A DNA stretch of 64,000 bases from AWTP1-13 sp963770295 (GCA_963770295.1 CAVYPA010000004.1:1-64000); one strand, 5' to 3'. Counted from the stretch's first letter, positions 36,848 to 46,364 are shown. Translations and numbers: made by a program. The notes: a model not told the origin generated them from the sequence alone.

Positions 36848-36989
36848 CGCCCCACTGTCGGCAGGGATCAGGTATCTTTTCGGTCCATGCGGTGCGCCTG
36901 CGGCCGTCAAAAAGCCCCCCGTCCCGGTAGTGGTGGAGTACTCACCTTACGATCAGGATGTGCGCGCTTTAATACGGACAAATCCTCTC

Positions 36990-37476
36990 TTCGACTAAGG
37001 TGTTGTCTGTAGGTGAGTTGCAGCGTCTGGAGCCCAGATTTACGCTCAGTCGCTTAAAGACCTTGGAGGTATCAGACGCGCCAGCGTTTCGAGCGCAGCG
37101 GGAGCGAATTTATAAAACGCTACAGATTGCCGGATTGCCTGGGTAACGAAACCGGTGCGATGTGATGGTCGTCGGCATTGCACGTTCGTCCTCTCCACCT
37201 TCAAACGATATCACACGCCGGGCTACGGCTTCGCAGCCACGACCGGGTCCTGCCTAAGCGCGGTCATCGGCCGTGTGTCCGAGCTGATGCTCTGATCGCG
37301 TCAACTTGGGTGGGCGCGGTCGCTTCGGGCCTATGTCGGTGCTCCGTTTCACACCCCGCTTATCAGCTCATCACCGAGCGAAATGTTGCGGCGTAAGAGG
37401 CACCGGGAGCCAAGTCAGCTCGGGGTGCCAATTCGAGACCTGAGCGTCTGCAGCAACGTCCCTTCACAGATCCAAA
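36990..37476. other. No gene seen
   Basis: Neither strand shows a frame with coding character, and no RNA gene or repeat was found. Confidence 0.35.
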
Positions 37477-38420
37477 TTATTCGATTAGCTCGTCTGCCCG
37501 GGAGATCAATGTCGGCGCAATGGTCACGCCGATCGTTTTCCCGTCTTCAGCTTAAAGCGTGGGTTTCTCCGCTGGCAGGTCAGCGGGCTTCGCCCCCTTA
37601 GAAATCTTGTCTACGTGGGATGCAGCGCGTCGATAGCGAACCCCGTAGCACATCCGACCGCCTTCCCTCGACCCACTCCTTCCCTACAAACATGCTCGGG
37701 AGCTTGTTTTGATGAGCAAAGTCGATGATTTGTCTTCGGTGCCCAAACATCAGAGCATCTTGCAAGATATAGAGGAAGTCGGGGCGTTGCTGAGCAATCC
37801 TCACAAACGCCCCTTCGAAATCATTCACGTTCCGCACCTCGTAAGATTGGAGCGTCACGGCCAGCACACGAGCGGCATTATCCGTCTCTTTCCAGGCCAC
37901 CGCATTGGCTGGGTTGGCGGCATTTCAGAGAACAGCTCCGTTGGACAGACGAGGTGTCACCTCCTTGAGAACTTCCAGACGCTTCGCGCTGAGTTCCGCA
38001 TTGAGAATCGCTAACCCTGTAAGATTGCCGCCCGGACGACCCAAGCTCGCGACAAGACCTGTCCCCACCGGATCAATGACGGCCGGATGGACGATCGGAA
38101 TGGTAGTTGTGGCTCTCTTGGCGGCTCGGGCTACTGGTGTTGTGACTACTATGATGACGTCGACATTCAATCGAACCGTCTCGTCTGCAAATTCCTGGAC
38201 GCGATCCGCATCACCCTGTGCATAGCGGCGCTCGACGATGAAATTCCGGCCCTCGTCATACCCGAGTTCGCGGAGGCGCCCGAACAGGAGCTCATAAAAC
38301 CTTTCGTGTTTGTGTGCGATAAACCCGATCTGCCAACCCTTGTCCGAGCTGGGCTTGTGCTCCTAGCGGCAAAATAGCCGCCCCGGCGACCACAAGCACA
38401 ATGAAGTGGCGCCAATTCAT
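37477..38420 (-). pseudogene. ABC transporter substrate-binding protein, multiply frameshifted
   Basis: The gene starts MNWRHFIVLVVAGAAILPLG (signal peptide). It then reads, in changing frames, KGWQIGFIAHKHERFYELLF, GRLRELGYDEGRNFIVERRY, DETVRLNVDVII, TTTIPIVHPAVIDPVGTGLV, ASLGRPGGNLTGLAILNAEL, FEGAFVRIAQQRPDFLYILQ, and near the end KISKGAKPADLPAEKPTL and KTIGVTIAPTLISRADELIE with TAA at 37477. All parts are present and in order; about four indels break it. It belongs to the same family as the fragment at 20678. Without the breaks it would be a ~310-residue periplasmic protein. Confidence 0.8.
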
Positions 38421-38708
38421 TTCGATGCACCCCCATGAGGTGGGAGTTGCAAGCAAGATAGCAGGTCCGAATGCTCGCGCATAGAATGCTGCGCCGCAAT
38501 CTTTTGGCGGGTGACGCAGGTCGGGAGTGGGGTCACGGGCTGACGAACTGCCACCTCTCGGCATAGAACGAACGTCCACGCCCGGCTCTACTCAGTGTGA
38601 TTGACGGAAGTTGCGCGAGAACCGGGGGCCCAGAGATGCAATAATCAGATGCGCCAGGGTGTGGACGGCGGTACGGTTCAGTCGGGTCCTAATCAGGGGT
38701 CTACGCCT

Positions 38709-39806
38709 ATGAACCAGAACATTCGATTCTGCACGACCCCTGACGGCGTGCAGCTCGCCTATGCGATCACTGGTGAGGGGCCTCCGCTAGTAATGTCCGC
38801 GACCTGGCTCGCGCATCTTGAGCATCAATGGCGCAGTCTGGCGTGGCGGCCCTGGCTCGACGCGTTCACCCGCGAGCATAAGGTATTGCGCCACGATTCG
38901 CGCGGCTGCGGCCTCTCCGATCGAGAGGTTGGCGATCTTTCCTTCGAGAACTGGGTGCGTGATCTTGAATGCGTAGTGGATGCCGCCGCCTTCCAGCATT
39001 TTTCCATGGTGGGCACGTGCTGGGGTGGCCCTATCGCCATCGAGTATGCGGCACGGCATCCCGACCGGGTGACCCATCTCATTCTCTACGGCACCTACGC
39101 GCGAGGAACCCAACGGCGGGGGAATGCGTCCAAAAGTGCGGAGCGAGCGCGGGTCATGTGCGATCTCACCCGCGTAGGCTGGGGACAGGAGGACCACGCC
39201 TTTCTCCAATTATGGGCGGCGCGGTTTCAGCCCGGCGGGACGCTGGATCATCGGCGCTCCTGGTGTGAACAAATGCGCGCCGCGACCTCTCCTGACACCG
39301 CCATTCGGCTGTTTCAGATAGCCGGTGACAGCGACGTGCAGGAAGCTGCGCGCAAGATCAAATGTCCGGTACTGATCGTGCACCCCGAACGCGACGTTAA
39401 TGTACCGATCGCGGAAGCTCGATTGCTCGCGAACCTTATTCCTGATTGCCGCTTCGTTCAGCTCGATACCGACAACCACATGCCGCTGGCGGATGAGCCG
39501 GCTTGGCAGCAGTTGGTCGCCGAGGTGCGAAGCTTCCTTGAGGAACCTGAGTCTACACACGAGGCTCACAGCAACGGCTTGCCGCTCGATGAGCTTACGC
39601 CGCGTGAGCGCGCCGTTCTGGAAGGCGTCGCAGAGGGCCTGGACAATTCGGAAATCGCGGCATCGCTACGTCTCTCCGAGAAGACCGTTCGCAACCATAT
39701 AACGCGGATCTTAGACAAGATCTGTGTCGAGCATCGTTATCAGGCCATTGTGCTTGCCCGCGAAGCGGGTCTCGGCAGGGCCAACAAACTAATCAACCAG
39801 CGCTGA
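38709..39806 (+). CDS. Alpha/beta hydrolase fused to a LuxR-type DNA-binding domain
   Basis: The 365-residue protein starts MNQNIRFCTTPDGVQLAYAI. The hydrolase part has VLRHDSRGCGLSDRE, the elbow MVGTCWGGPIAIEYAARHP with Cys where Ser is usual, LIVHPERDVNVPIAEA (acid) and LDTDNHMPLADEP (His). From about residue 298 a LuxR/GerE helix-turn-helix follows: LDELTPRERAVLEGVAEGLD, NSEIAASLRLSEKTVRNHIT, RILDKICVEHRYQAI. The hydrolase domain probably senses or processes a small molecule and the HTH acts on promoters. No membrane segment is present. The gene is not in an obvious operon. Confidence 0.9.
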   Translation: MNQNIRFCTTPDGVQLAYAITGEGPPLVMSATWLAHLEHQWRSLAWRPWLDAFTREHKVLRHDSRGCGLSDREVGDLSFENWVRDLECVVDAAAFQHFSMVGTCWGGPIAIEYAARHPDRVTHLILYGTYARGTQRRGNASKSAERARVMCDLTRVGWGQEDHAFLQLWAARFQPGGTLDHRRSWCEQMRAATSPDTAIRLFQIAGDSDVQEAARKIKCPVLIVHPERDVNVPIAEARLLANLIPDCRFVQLDTDNHMPLADEPAWQQLVAEVRSFLEEPESTHEAHSNGLPLDELTPRERAVLEGVAEGLDNSEIAASLRLSEKTVRNHITRILDKICVEHRYQAIVLAREAGLGRANKLINQR

Positions 39807-39992
39807 CCAGGACTTTTGTCCCGGGCACCGACCGCCATGTGATCCTTCGGTCGGGACACCGCCTCAATACAAGCTGATCGGCTCGCCATAGCTTCTAGGC
39901 AAGCGCGCATGAAGCCCCGAGCGTCCGCAATTGCGCGGACAAGGCTGGGAGGCCGTAACGCTGATGGCCGCCGTGAACCAAAGGAGGATGTC

Positions 39993-41240
39993 ATGAATGG
40001 CCGCCTTTGCAGGCAACTCGTGACCGTTGCGATGATGGCTGCAGCGACGCCGGCCACGGCTAACGTCATTACAGACTGGGACGACAAAGCCGTGGTTGCC
40101 GTCACGCCAATGGCCAGTCTGGGCGGTACCAATCCCTACATGGCGCAGCGCATGATGGGCATGGTCCATGCGGCCATGTTCGACGCGGTCAACTCGATCG
40201 AGCGACGCTACCGACCCTATCTGGTGCAGCTACCTGCCGCCGCCGGTACGTCATCGGTAGCCGCCGCCGCGGCGGCTGCCGCGACACTGTTGGCGACGGT
40301 GGATGAAAAGACCGCCGGTGAAATGAAAGGTGCCCTTGCGACATACCTGGCATCAATCCCGGATAGCGCAGCGAAATCAGACGGCGTCAAGCTTGGCGAA
40401 GCAATTGCGGCAAAAGTCCTGGAGGCCCGCGCCAAAGACGGCTGCGATGCACCGGATGATTACCGGCCGAGGACAACGCCTGGCGTCTACGTTCCGACGG
40501 CGATCACCATTTCCTCGATGTGGCCAAACGTCAAACCATTTGTCATGATCAGCCCATCGCAATTCCGCCCAGGTCCGCCGATTTCGCTGGAGAGTGAGGA
40601 CTGGGCGAAAGAATACAACGAGATCAAAGAGTATGGCCGACAGAAAAGCGCCAAGCGAACGGACCAGCAGACCGAGACTGCCCGATTCTGGCTTGTCGGC
40701 CCACCAGCCGCCTACCATCCGTTTGCACGCCAGCTGGTAGCCGTAAAGCAGATGAGCGTCATCGACAGCGCGCGCTTCATGGCAATGGTGGCGATTGGGA
40801 TTAACGATGCGATCATTGCTGTATTAGACGCGAAGTACCATTACAACTTCTGGCGACCGATTACGGCAATTCGAAATGGCGACATCGATGGCAATTCGGC
40901 CACCGATCGTGATGCGACCTGGCAGCCCATTGCCAATACGCCGATGCACCCGGAATACCCCTGCTCCCATTGCATCCAAAGCGGCGCGGTGGCAGGGATC
41001 GTCAAGGCGGTGCTCGGAAGCGACGACATCCCTGAGATCACGATGACGAGCTCCACGGCCCCCGGAGTAACGCGCCGATTTACCAACATGAAGGCCTATG
41101 CCGATGAGGTTGCCAATGCGCGCATCTGGGCCGGCTTCCATTACCGGTTCTCGACCCGCGCGGGCACAAATATGGGACTCAAAATCGGAGATTACGTTGC
41201 GAAGAACTCGATGCAGCCAGTAGTAACATCCGTACGATGA
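39993..41240 (+). CDS. Exported vanadium haloperoxidase/PAP2-like protein
   Basis: AAAGGAGG precedes the ATG at 39993. The 415-residue protein has a signal peptide (LVTVAMMAAATPATA). Active-site marks of the vanadium-dependent haloperoxidase/acid phosphatase superfamily are AKYHYNFWRPITAIRNGD (K-x6-RP), HPEYPCSHCIQSGAVAG (PxSH) and ARIWAGFHYRFSTRAG (R-x5-H). The last aspartate found in true haloperoxidases is replaced by Ser. Such proteins oxidise halides with H2O2 or remove phosphate in the periplasm. Earlier marks are YMAQRMMGMVHAAMFDAVNS and WLVGPPAAYHPFARQL. Which activity it has cannot be told. Confidence 0.88.
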   Translation: MNGRLCRQLVTVAMMAAATPATANVITDWDDKAVVAVTPMASLGGTNPYMAQRMMGMVHAAMFDAVNSIERRYRPYLVQLPAAAGTSSVAAAAAAAATLLATVDEKTAGEMKGALATYLASIPDSAAKSDGVKLGEAIAAKVLEARAKDGCDAPDDYRPRTTPGVYVPTAITISSMWPNVKPFVMISPSQFRPGPPISLESEDWAKEYNEIKEYGRQKSAKRTDQQTETARFWLVGPPAAYHPFARQLVAVKQMSVIDSARFMAMVAIGINDAIIAVLDAKYHYNFWRPITAIRNGDIDGNSATDRDATWQPIANTPMHPEYPCSHCIQSGAVAGIVKAVLGSDDIPEITMTSSTAPGVTRRFTNMKAYADEVANARIWAGFHYRFSTRAGTNMGLKIGDYVAKNSMQPVVTSVR

Positions 41241-41354
41241 GCGAAGTGCCAGACGACTGGGCTCGGTTCCATTGAGCTCCGTGGGGTAAATGTCTGCGGC
41301 GTGTCAGTCGCGACTTGCGCCAATCATCACGGAAGGGCGATACCCCTATGAGCG

Positions 41355-41506
41355 GACATGGTCGGTGGCGACCTATCTGTCACCGATCGCGGTTATGTCG
41401 AGGACCGCTTCTATAGTGGCGCCTTTGGACTCTCACGACCGAAACCTACCATTGGTGGCATGATGAGAAGTGGCAGGTCGACCTGAGCATGCGCAGCATA
41501 CCCTGA
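41355..41506 (+). pseudogene. Relic of an unidentified small gene
   Basis: One frame gives DLSVTDRGYVEDRFYSGAFG and the next LTTETYHWWHDEKWQVDLSM ending with a TGA at 41506. Together they look like the C-terminus of a real protein with one base lost. I do not recognise the family. Confidence 0.35.
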
Positions 41507-41511
41507 AGAGG

Positions 41512-41532
41512 GAGGCCGCTGGAGGCGGCCTC
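41512..41532 (-). terminator. Hairpin after the Cache-domain gene
   Basis: GAGGCCGC and GCGGCCTC form a perfect eight-base stem with a five-base loop, ten bases after the stop codon of the minus-strand gene. The following bases are pyrimidine-rich (CCCTCTTC) rather than a T-run, so it is a moderate terminator. Confidence 0.5.
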
Positions 41533-41541
41533 AATGATGCG

Positions 41542-41994
41542 TCATTTGTAGTAGCCAACGCCGCAGCCTTGGTTGCCAACCTGGGTGACGTATGACTCCT
41601 TGGCTACCGGTTCTGTGGTGCCTGGCTTCGGGAAATTGTAGCTTACAGTAGAAATTGTTCCCGGCTTCGTCGCATTGAAGACTTTTTCGCCGAGAGCCGA
41701 GCCGTCCTTCTCCTTGAGCGCCTTAACATCGGTGCCTAAGAGCGACTGATTGACGTGCGCCGTGAACTTCGCCGAGGCCATATCGTAGCAGAAGACGTAG
41801 AGGTCCCGGTCTTTGAAGCCACCTTCCCCCTTATTGAACTTGGCGAGCGCGGCACCTTCGTTGCTCTTCAGCTCAGCGACCGCTTTCTCAAGCATGGCCT
41901 TAGCTTCGGCAGCGTTGCCGAACTGGCCTTGGGCGGACGCAAAAACCGATAGAGCGACCAACGCGCCGGCGGCCAGCAGAAGATTGCGAACCAT
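41542..41994 (-). CDS. Exported single-Cache domain protein
   Basis: The 150-residue product begins MVRNLLLAAGALVALSVFAS (signal peptide ending SAQ) and has AGGAGGAAACG before the ATG. The mature part has the Cache_2-type pattern: AMLEKAVAELKSNEGAALAK, DRDLYVFCYDMASAKFTAHV, DGSALGEKVFNATK and TISTVSYNFPKPGTTEPVAK, ending GCGVGYYK. Such stand-alone periplasmic Cache proteins bind small ligands; partner receptors are not adjacent. A hairpin terminator follows. Confidence 0.88.
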   Translation of the reverse strand: MVRNLLLAAGALVALSVFASAQGQFGNAAEAKAMLEKAVAELKSNEGAALAKFNKGEGGFKDRDLYVFCYDMASAKFTAHVNQSLLGTDVKALKEKDGSALGEKVFNATKPGTISTVSYNFPKPGTTEPVAKESYVTQVGNQGCGVGYYK

Positions 41995-42284
41995 CGTTTC
42001 CTCCTAGATTTTGTTTGATACCGAAGAGACTGCAGTTCGATGATGGCGGGGCTATGGCTCCCTGGTCTGAGTGAGAGCTACGTCCAAATCAGCCCTCTTT
42101 GCCGAGTGCCCGGCTCGTGATTTGTCCTTAATTTGCCACGCCGAGCCTCGTGATCACCTTAGGATCAACTCGCGCTCGTCCGCGCGCCACGGGCGACGCT
42201 GAAAGTAATACTGTATCCGCAGGCAGGTCGCGGTCGGTCCGACGGGCAAAGACTGCCAAAGACGTCATGACGCACTAGACCCGG

Positions 42285-42340
42285 TTGACAATCCTGGCGT
42301 CAGGGTTTATCTGACAGTCAGGCAAAGCCTGACGTACAGG
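42285..42340 (+). promoter_or_regulatory. Sigma-70-type promoter with three evenly spaced near-palindromes
   Basis: TTGACA (42285-42290) and TATCTG (42308-42313) are 17 bp apart. Three near-palindromes follow: CCTGGCGTCAGG (42293-42304), CTGACAGTCAG (42311-42321) and CCTGACGTACAGG (42328-42340). Their centres are about 18 bp apart and they cover the -10 region and likely transcription start, a layout expected of a repressor site. The following gene encodes a zinc-finger/HTH protein that could bind here. Confidence 0.6.
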
Positions 42341-42352
42341 CAGGAGGTAAAT

Positions 42353-42745
42353 ATGTCAACCTTGGCCCACACAGAGACACCGCAAGCGGAAACGACACCC
42401 GTGCCAACGAAGATTCTCTACTGCACCTTCTGCTTCAAGTCGCAGCATGAAGTGAAGAGGTTGATCTCTGGCCCCTCCAGCGTCTTCATCTGCGACGAAT
42501 GCGTTGCGCTGTGCAATGAGATCATCGCCAACCGGAAACCAAAATCAGCAAAGACGGGCTCAGTAGACGACTTACCAACCGAGCGCTTGTTGCGACACCT
42601 GCAACCGATCGAGGATACCCTTCAAGGCAAGGGCAATCAGCTCCAGCAGATCGTGGACCTTCTTCGATCGCGCGAAGTCAGCTGGGCTCAGATTGGGTCG
42701 GCATTGGGTATTTCGCGGCAGTCGGCATGGGAGCGATTTAGCTGA
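42353..42745 (+). CDS. ClpX-type C4 zinc-finger protein with C-terminal HTH
   Basis: CAGGAGG precedes the ATG. In the 130-residue protein ILYCTFCFKSQHEVKRLISG and VFICDECVALCNEII form the Cx2C-x18-Cx2C zinc-binding domain known from the N-terminus of ClpX, at about residues 24-55. There is no ATPase. After a linker, the C-terminus reads QQIVDLLRSREVSWAQIGSA and LGISRQSAWERFS, a helix-turn-helix like those of small DNA-binding proteins. It could be a regulator or an adaptor that borrows the ClpX dimerisation fold. The three palindromes in its promoter suggest autoregulation. Confidence 0.85.
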   Translation: MSTLAHTETPQAETTPVPTKILYCTFCFKSQHEVKRLISGPSSVFICDECVALCNEIIANRKPKSAKTGSVDDLPTERLLRHLQPIEDTLQGKGNQLQQIVDLLRSREVSWAQIGSALGISRQSAWERFS

Positions 42746-42984
42746 CTGACGCTGCTGACCGGCAAAGGTCACTCCTAAGCATGTGCACCGCAGTGAACAG
42801 GGCACACGCATTGCTTCGCCGGAGCGGCAACGGGTCCCGGGCTGTCTATGACGTCACTCGCGGTCATCCTCGTGAGCGGCAAGGGCTATCGCTATGCCCA
42901 GGTGTCGCTGCAGGCCTTCAACAATTTCCGCGATGCCGAGAGCGCCGGCAAGCATCACAACACCTACTTCAAACCGTTCTCCAA

Positions 42985-43154
42985 GCAGGCAGCTCGACAG
43001 TCAACCTTAAGGGCCTGGCCGTTACCCGGCAGCCCCTGCTCGTGGGTTGTCCGGATGTCCTCGCTACCCAAGAGCGGCCGTCCTGGCGAAGCCCTATGCG
43101 CTGCATAGCTTGCGCCAAGCCCTGGATGTATTTAAAGGGCATTTGAGCAACTAG
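42985..43154 (+). pseudogene. Response-regulator receiver domain relic
   Basis: Pieces in two frames read VNLKGLAV, then VLAKPYALHSLRQALDVFKG and HLSN with a TAG. They match the second half of CheY-like receivers (LDVNLKGxAVYPVAD with GYP and the KPY lysine loop). The phosphoacceptor part upstream is lost. It ends head to head with the hybrid kinase gene, sharing its CTAG stop. It may be the remains of that kinase's partner, but it lies on the other strand. Confidence 0.5.
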
Positions 43155-44875
43155 CCAACGCCGGGCTTGCGCCGAATAGGAATGACGTTCTCGAGTTTTT
43201 TGGGTTCCGGCGCTCGCAGTGCCTCCTCCACCTTGCGCGCCAATTCGGTCACCGTGAAGGGTTTTGATAACACGTGCTGGCGGTTGATTGCTTCGCCTGC
43301 CTCGGCAACGTACCCGGTCATAAAGAGAATGCGGAGTTCCGGACACTTCGCTAGGGCAAGCCGCGCGACTTCTGGACCTTGAACTTCCGGCATGATCACA
43401 TCGATCAATAAGACATCGATGCTTTCGCGTCCGCCGAGTATGGCGAGGGCGGCATGCCCTCCATCAGCAACCCGAACCTCGTAGCCAAGGCTCTCCAAGC
43501 AGGAAACGGTAAAGGCGCGCACGTCGGGGTCATCGTCGACGACGAGAACGCTGGCAGCGCCCGAGTAGGGTAGCTGCTCCAGCACATTCTCAGCGGTCTG
43601 GCGCCCATCTGCTTCTGCCGCCCGCGGCAGGTAGATCCGGATGGTGGTACCTTCGCCAACGTGGCTCTCGATGTCCACGTGACCACCCAATTGCCGAGTG
43701 ACCCCATAGACTTGGCTAAGGCCGAGTCCTGTGCCGGCTCCAGGTGGTTTGGTCGTAAAGAACGGCTCGAACGCCTTAGCCTTAACCTCATCAAGCATAC
43801 CAGTTCCGGTATCGCTTACTGTCACACTCGCGAAATCGCCGGCCAAGCCAAGTGCTCGCGGCCGAGCGGGGTCATCGTGCCCCGAGTTTTTTGTCGCAAT
43901 GCGCAGTAAGCCGCCCTCTGGCATCGCGTCCCGCGCGTTCAGCGCCAGATTGAGGATGATTAGCTCGACCTGACCGGCATCGACCATCGCCGGCCAGAGT
44001 CCGGGTTGCAATGAGGTCTCAATACGCACCGTGGCTCCAATGGAGCGCACCAGCAGATCTCCCATGCCGGAAACAAGGGCGTTTAGATCGGTGGGCTCGG
44101 CTTGCATATGTTGTTTGCGGGCAAATGCGAGAAGCTGGGCGGTCAACTTCGCCCCGCGCTGGGCGGCTTGCAGCGCGCCCGAGAGCCATCGGGCAATCTT
44201 CTCGTCTTGCACTCGCCTGATGGCCAAGTCGAGATTGCCGATTACGGCGGTCAGGAGGTTGTTGAAGTCGTGAGCGATGCCGCCAGTCATTTGACCCACC
44301 GCTTCCATCTTTTGCGCTTGTTGCAGAGCGGTTTCGGCTTGCTTTCGCTCAACCATCTCCGCGCTTAGCCGTTTGTTGGTCTCCAGTAGCTGCCGGGTGC
44401 GGTCGTGCACAAGCCTTTCCAAATGCTCAGCAGCCTGCTCTTGCGCAACCAAATGGCCGCGCACCTCGTACTGACGCCGGCGCGCGCGCAGACCAGCTTT
44501 GACAGCGCTGATCATCGACACCGCCGAGAGCGGACGCTCGAGGAGCGAAACGTTGCCAAGAACATGCATTAGCTCAAGCCGATAGGAGTGGAGGCGACGT
44601 GACACTTGCTGGCTAGTCAGGATGAGAAGTGGGAAATCCGACCACGGCGGCTGTGCGTCGAGCCACCTCCGTAGGTCCTCGGAACTTTCACCGGCGAAGG
44701 CTTCCTCGGCCACCAGCGCGACGCCGGCTCCTGCCCGGAGGCGGGACACCAAGTCCGCGATGCCGGCGCAAACGGCGCTGTCAAGCCCCGCCGCTCGCAG
44801 CTGCTGCTCCGCCGCTACAGCATCCCTGCCGGTCGGTGCGAGGATCAGGACGAGTTCGCTCGCGCTTTCAGCCAT
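43151..44875 (-). CDS. Hybrid sensor histidine kinase with N-terminal pseudo-receiver and C-terminal receiver
   Basis: The 574-residue protein starts MAESASELVLILAPTGRDAV; its ATG overlaps the stop of the kaiC-like gene by 8 bp, so translation is probably coupled. Residues 1-130 resemble a receiver domain lacking the phosphorylated Asp (LTSQQVSRRLHSYRLELMHV). A short coiled coil follows, then HisKA (MEAVGQMTGGIAHDFNNLLT), the ATPase domain (NLALNARDAMPEGGLL, DTGTGMLDEV, GTGLGLSQVYGVTRQLGGHV) and a full receiver (VLVVDDDPDVRAF, VLLIDVIMPEVQGPE, LSKPFTVTELARKVEEAL). No membrane segment or PAS is seen, so it is cytosolic. The KaiC-like neighbour is the likely input. Confidence 0.92.
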   Translation of the reverse strand: MAESASELVLILAPTGRDAVAAEQQLRAAGLDSAVCAGIADLVSRLRAGAGVALVAEEAFAGESSEDLRRWLDAQPPWSDFPLLILTSQQVSRRLHSYRLELMHVLGNVSLLERPLSAVSMISAVKAGLRARRRQYEVRGHLVAQEQAAEHLERLVHDRTRQLLETNKRLSAEMVERKQAETALQQAQKMEAVGQMTGGIAHDFNNLLTAVIGNLDLAIRRVQDEKIARWLSGALQAAQRGAKLTAQLLAFARKQHMQAEPTDLNALVSGMGDLLVRSIGATVRIETSLQPGLWPAMVDAGQVELIILNLALNARDAMPEGGLLRIATKNSGHDDPARPRALGLAGDFASVTVSDTGTGMLDEVKAKAFEPFFTTKPPGAGTGLGLSQVYGVTRQLGGHVDIESHVGEGTTIRIYLPRAAEADGRQTAENVLEQLPYSGAASVLVVDDDPDVRAFTVSCLESLGYEVRVADGGHAALAILGGRESIDVLLIDVIMPEVQGPEVARLALAKCPELRILFMTGYVAEAGEAINRQHVLSKPFTVTELARKVEEALRAPEPKKLENVIPIRRKPGVG

Positions 44876-46364
44876 TGCCGCTGTGCTCTGGCAATAAGGG
44901 TTTGGCATTGCCAGTGTACGTTGGTGTTCCTGTGAAGATACCGCGAAAATCTGTCAGGGGCGGTCCGAGCTGCAATCCACCCGAGCCCAGCCGAAATTCA
45001 CGGATGTTGGTCTCGTGCGGCCCGCTTCTTTTTTTTACGACGGATATTGCCCGCCGCACCTCGCCCGCGGCTTCAAAGTATCGGAGCATGACAACGTTAT
45101 CACTCAGATAGCTGATATCGAGCGGGGTTTGCATGGGCCCCATGAGCCCATGCTGTGCGAGGATCAGGATGGTCACAACGCCGAGCTGGTTCAGGTAGCT
45201 CAGCAGCTCGTGCATCTGTAGCACGAGGAAGCGCTCATCGGGCATTGCGTTGAGGTAACCATTGAGGGTGTCGATCACGATCACCCGCGCGTGACCCGTC
45301 TCCACGGCAGCGCGGACCCGTAAGACAAATTCGCCCGGCGACATCTCTGCTGGATCGATCTGTTGGACGCTGATGCGCCCGGTTTCGACGAGATCGCGAA
45401 GCGGAATATTAAGGGAATTGCAGCGCGCAAAGACCGTGCCGAGACCTTCATCGAAGGCGAAAATCACGGCGTGTTCACCGCGGTTCGCTGCCGCCACGGC
45501 ATATGTCAAAGCGACCGTGGACTTTCCTACACCTGCGCCTCCAATCAGGAGAGCACTCGTCCCACGATGCAGACCGCCACCCAGAAGAGTGTCAAACTCC
45601 TCGTTGCCACTGGGTGTCGGCTCGCCATGGAACTCTTTGTGGTGCTCCGCGGCGACGAGGCGAGGGTAGATGGAAAGGCCACCGTGCTCGATGGTGAAGT
45701 CATGGAACCCGCCACGAAAGGCGATGCCTCTCATCTTCGATACTCGCAACCGCCTCCGTTCAGCACCATAATCCAGCGCTAGTTGCTCCAACAGGATCAC
45801 GCCGTGAGAGATGGAGTGAAGCTGCAGGTCATCGGCATGCGAGGAGAGATCGTCGAGGAGCAGGACGGTGCATTTGCGGCCGGCGAAAAAGTGCTTCAAA
45901 GCGAGAATCTGGCGCCGATATCTCAGCGAACTCTGCGCCAGGAGTCGCATTTCAGAAAGGCTGTCGAATACGACGCGACTTGGTTCGATTTTGTGCACTT
46001 GATCGAATATCAACTTCGTCGTCTCGCTCAGCTCAGTCTCCACAGGATGAAACAGGGTGAGCTCCTGATCGGGGCCGATGCTGGCTTCCGGAGGGACCAG
46101 CTGGAAGATGTCCACATTCTCCAGCGACCAGCCGTGGCGCGCGGCGACAAGGCGTAACTCCGTCTCGCTTTCGGACAAGGTGATATAAAGGCCCTTCTCG
46201 CCCCTCTTGATCCCCTCCAGAAGAAAGTGGAGCCCAAGCGTGGTCTTGCCGGTTCCCGGGCGCCCCTCCACCAGATACAAACAGTGGGGGTCGAGGCCAC
46301 CACCGAGGATGTCGTCGAGACCGGAAAGTCCCGTCGATACGCGCGGCCGCTCAGAAAGGCTCAT
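44868..46364 (-). CDS. KaiC-like double-ATPase protein
   Basis: The 498-residue protein has two RecA/KaiC domains. Domain 1: TGLSGLDDILGGGLDPHCLY with Walker A GRPGTGKTT near residue 34 and YITLSESETEL carrying the catalytic acid. Domain 2: NEEFDTLLGGGLHRGTSALL with Walker A GGAGVGKST near 270, FAFDEGLGTVFAR and RVIVIDTLNGYLNAMPDERF. The segment aligned with the KaiC phosphosites reads PLDISYLSDNVVMLRY, so the Ser-Thr pair of clock KaiC is not conserved. The C-terminal tail follows KKRSGPHETNIREF. Neither kaiA nor kaiB is present. It forms an operon with the hybrid kinase. Likely an ATP-driven hexameric signalling or timing protein. Confidence 0.9.
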   Translation of the reverse strand: MSLSERPRVSTGLSGLDDILGGGLDPHCLYLVEGRPGTGKTTLGLHFLLEGIKRGEKGLYITLSESETELRLVAARHGWSLENVDIFQLVPPEASIGPDQELTLFHPVETELSETTKLIFDQVHKIEPSRVVFDSLSEMRLLAQSSLRYRRQILALKHFFAGRKCTVLLLDDLSSHADDLQLHSISHGVILLEQLALDYGAERRRLRVSKMRGIAFRGGFHDFTIEHGGLSIYPRLVAAEHHKEFHGEPTPSGNEEFDTLLGGGLHRGTSALLIGGAGVGKSTVALTYAVAAANRGEHAVIFAFDEGLGTVFARCNSLNIPLRDLVETGRISVQQIDPAEMSPGEFVLRVRAAVETGHARVIVIDTLNGYLNAMPDERFLVLQMHELLSYLNQLGVVTILILAQHGLMGPMQTPLDISYLSDNVVMLRYFEAAGEVRRAISVVKKRSGPHETNIREFRLGSGGLQLGPPLTDFRGIFTGTPTYTGNAKPLLPEHSGNG

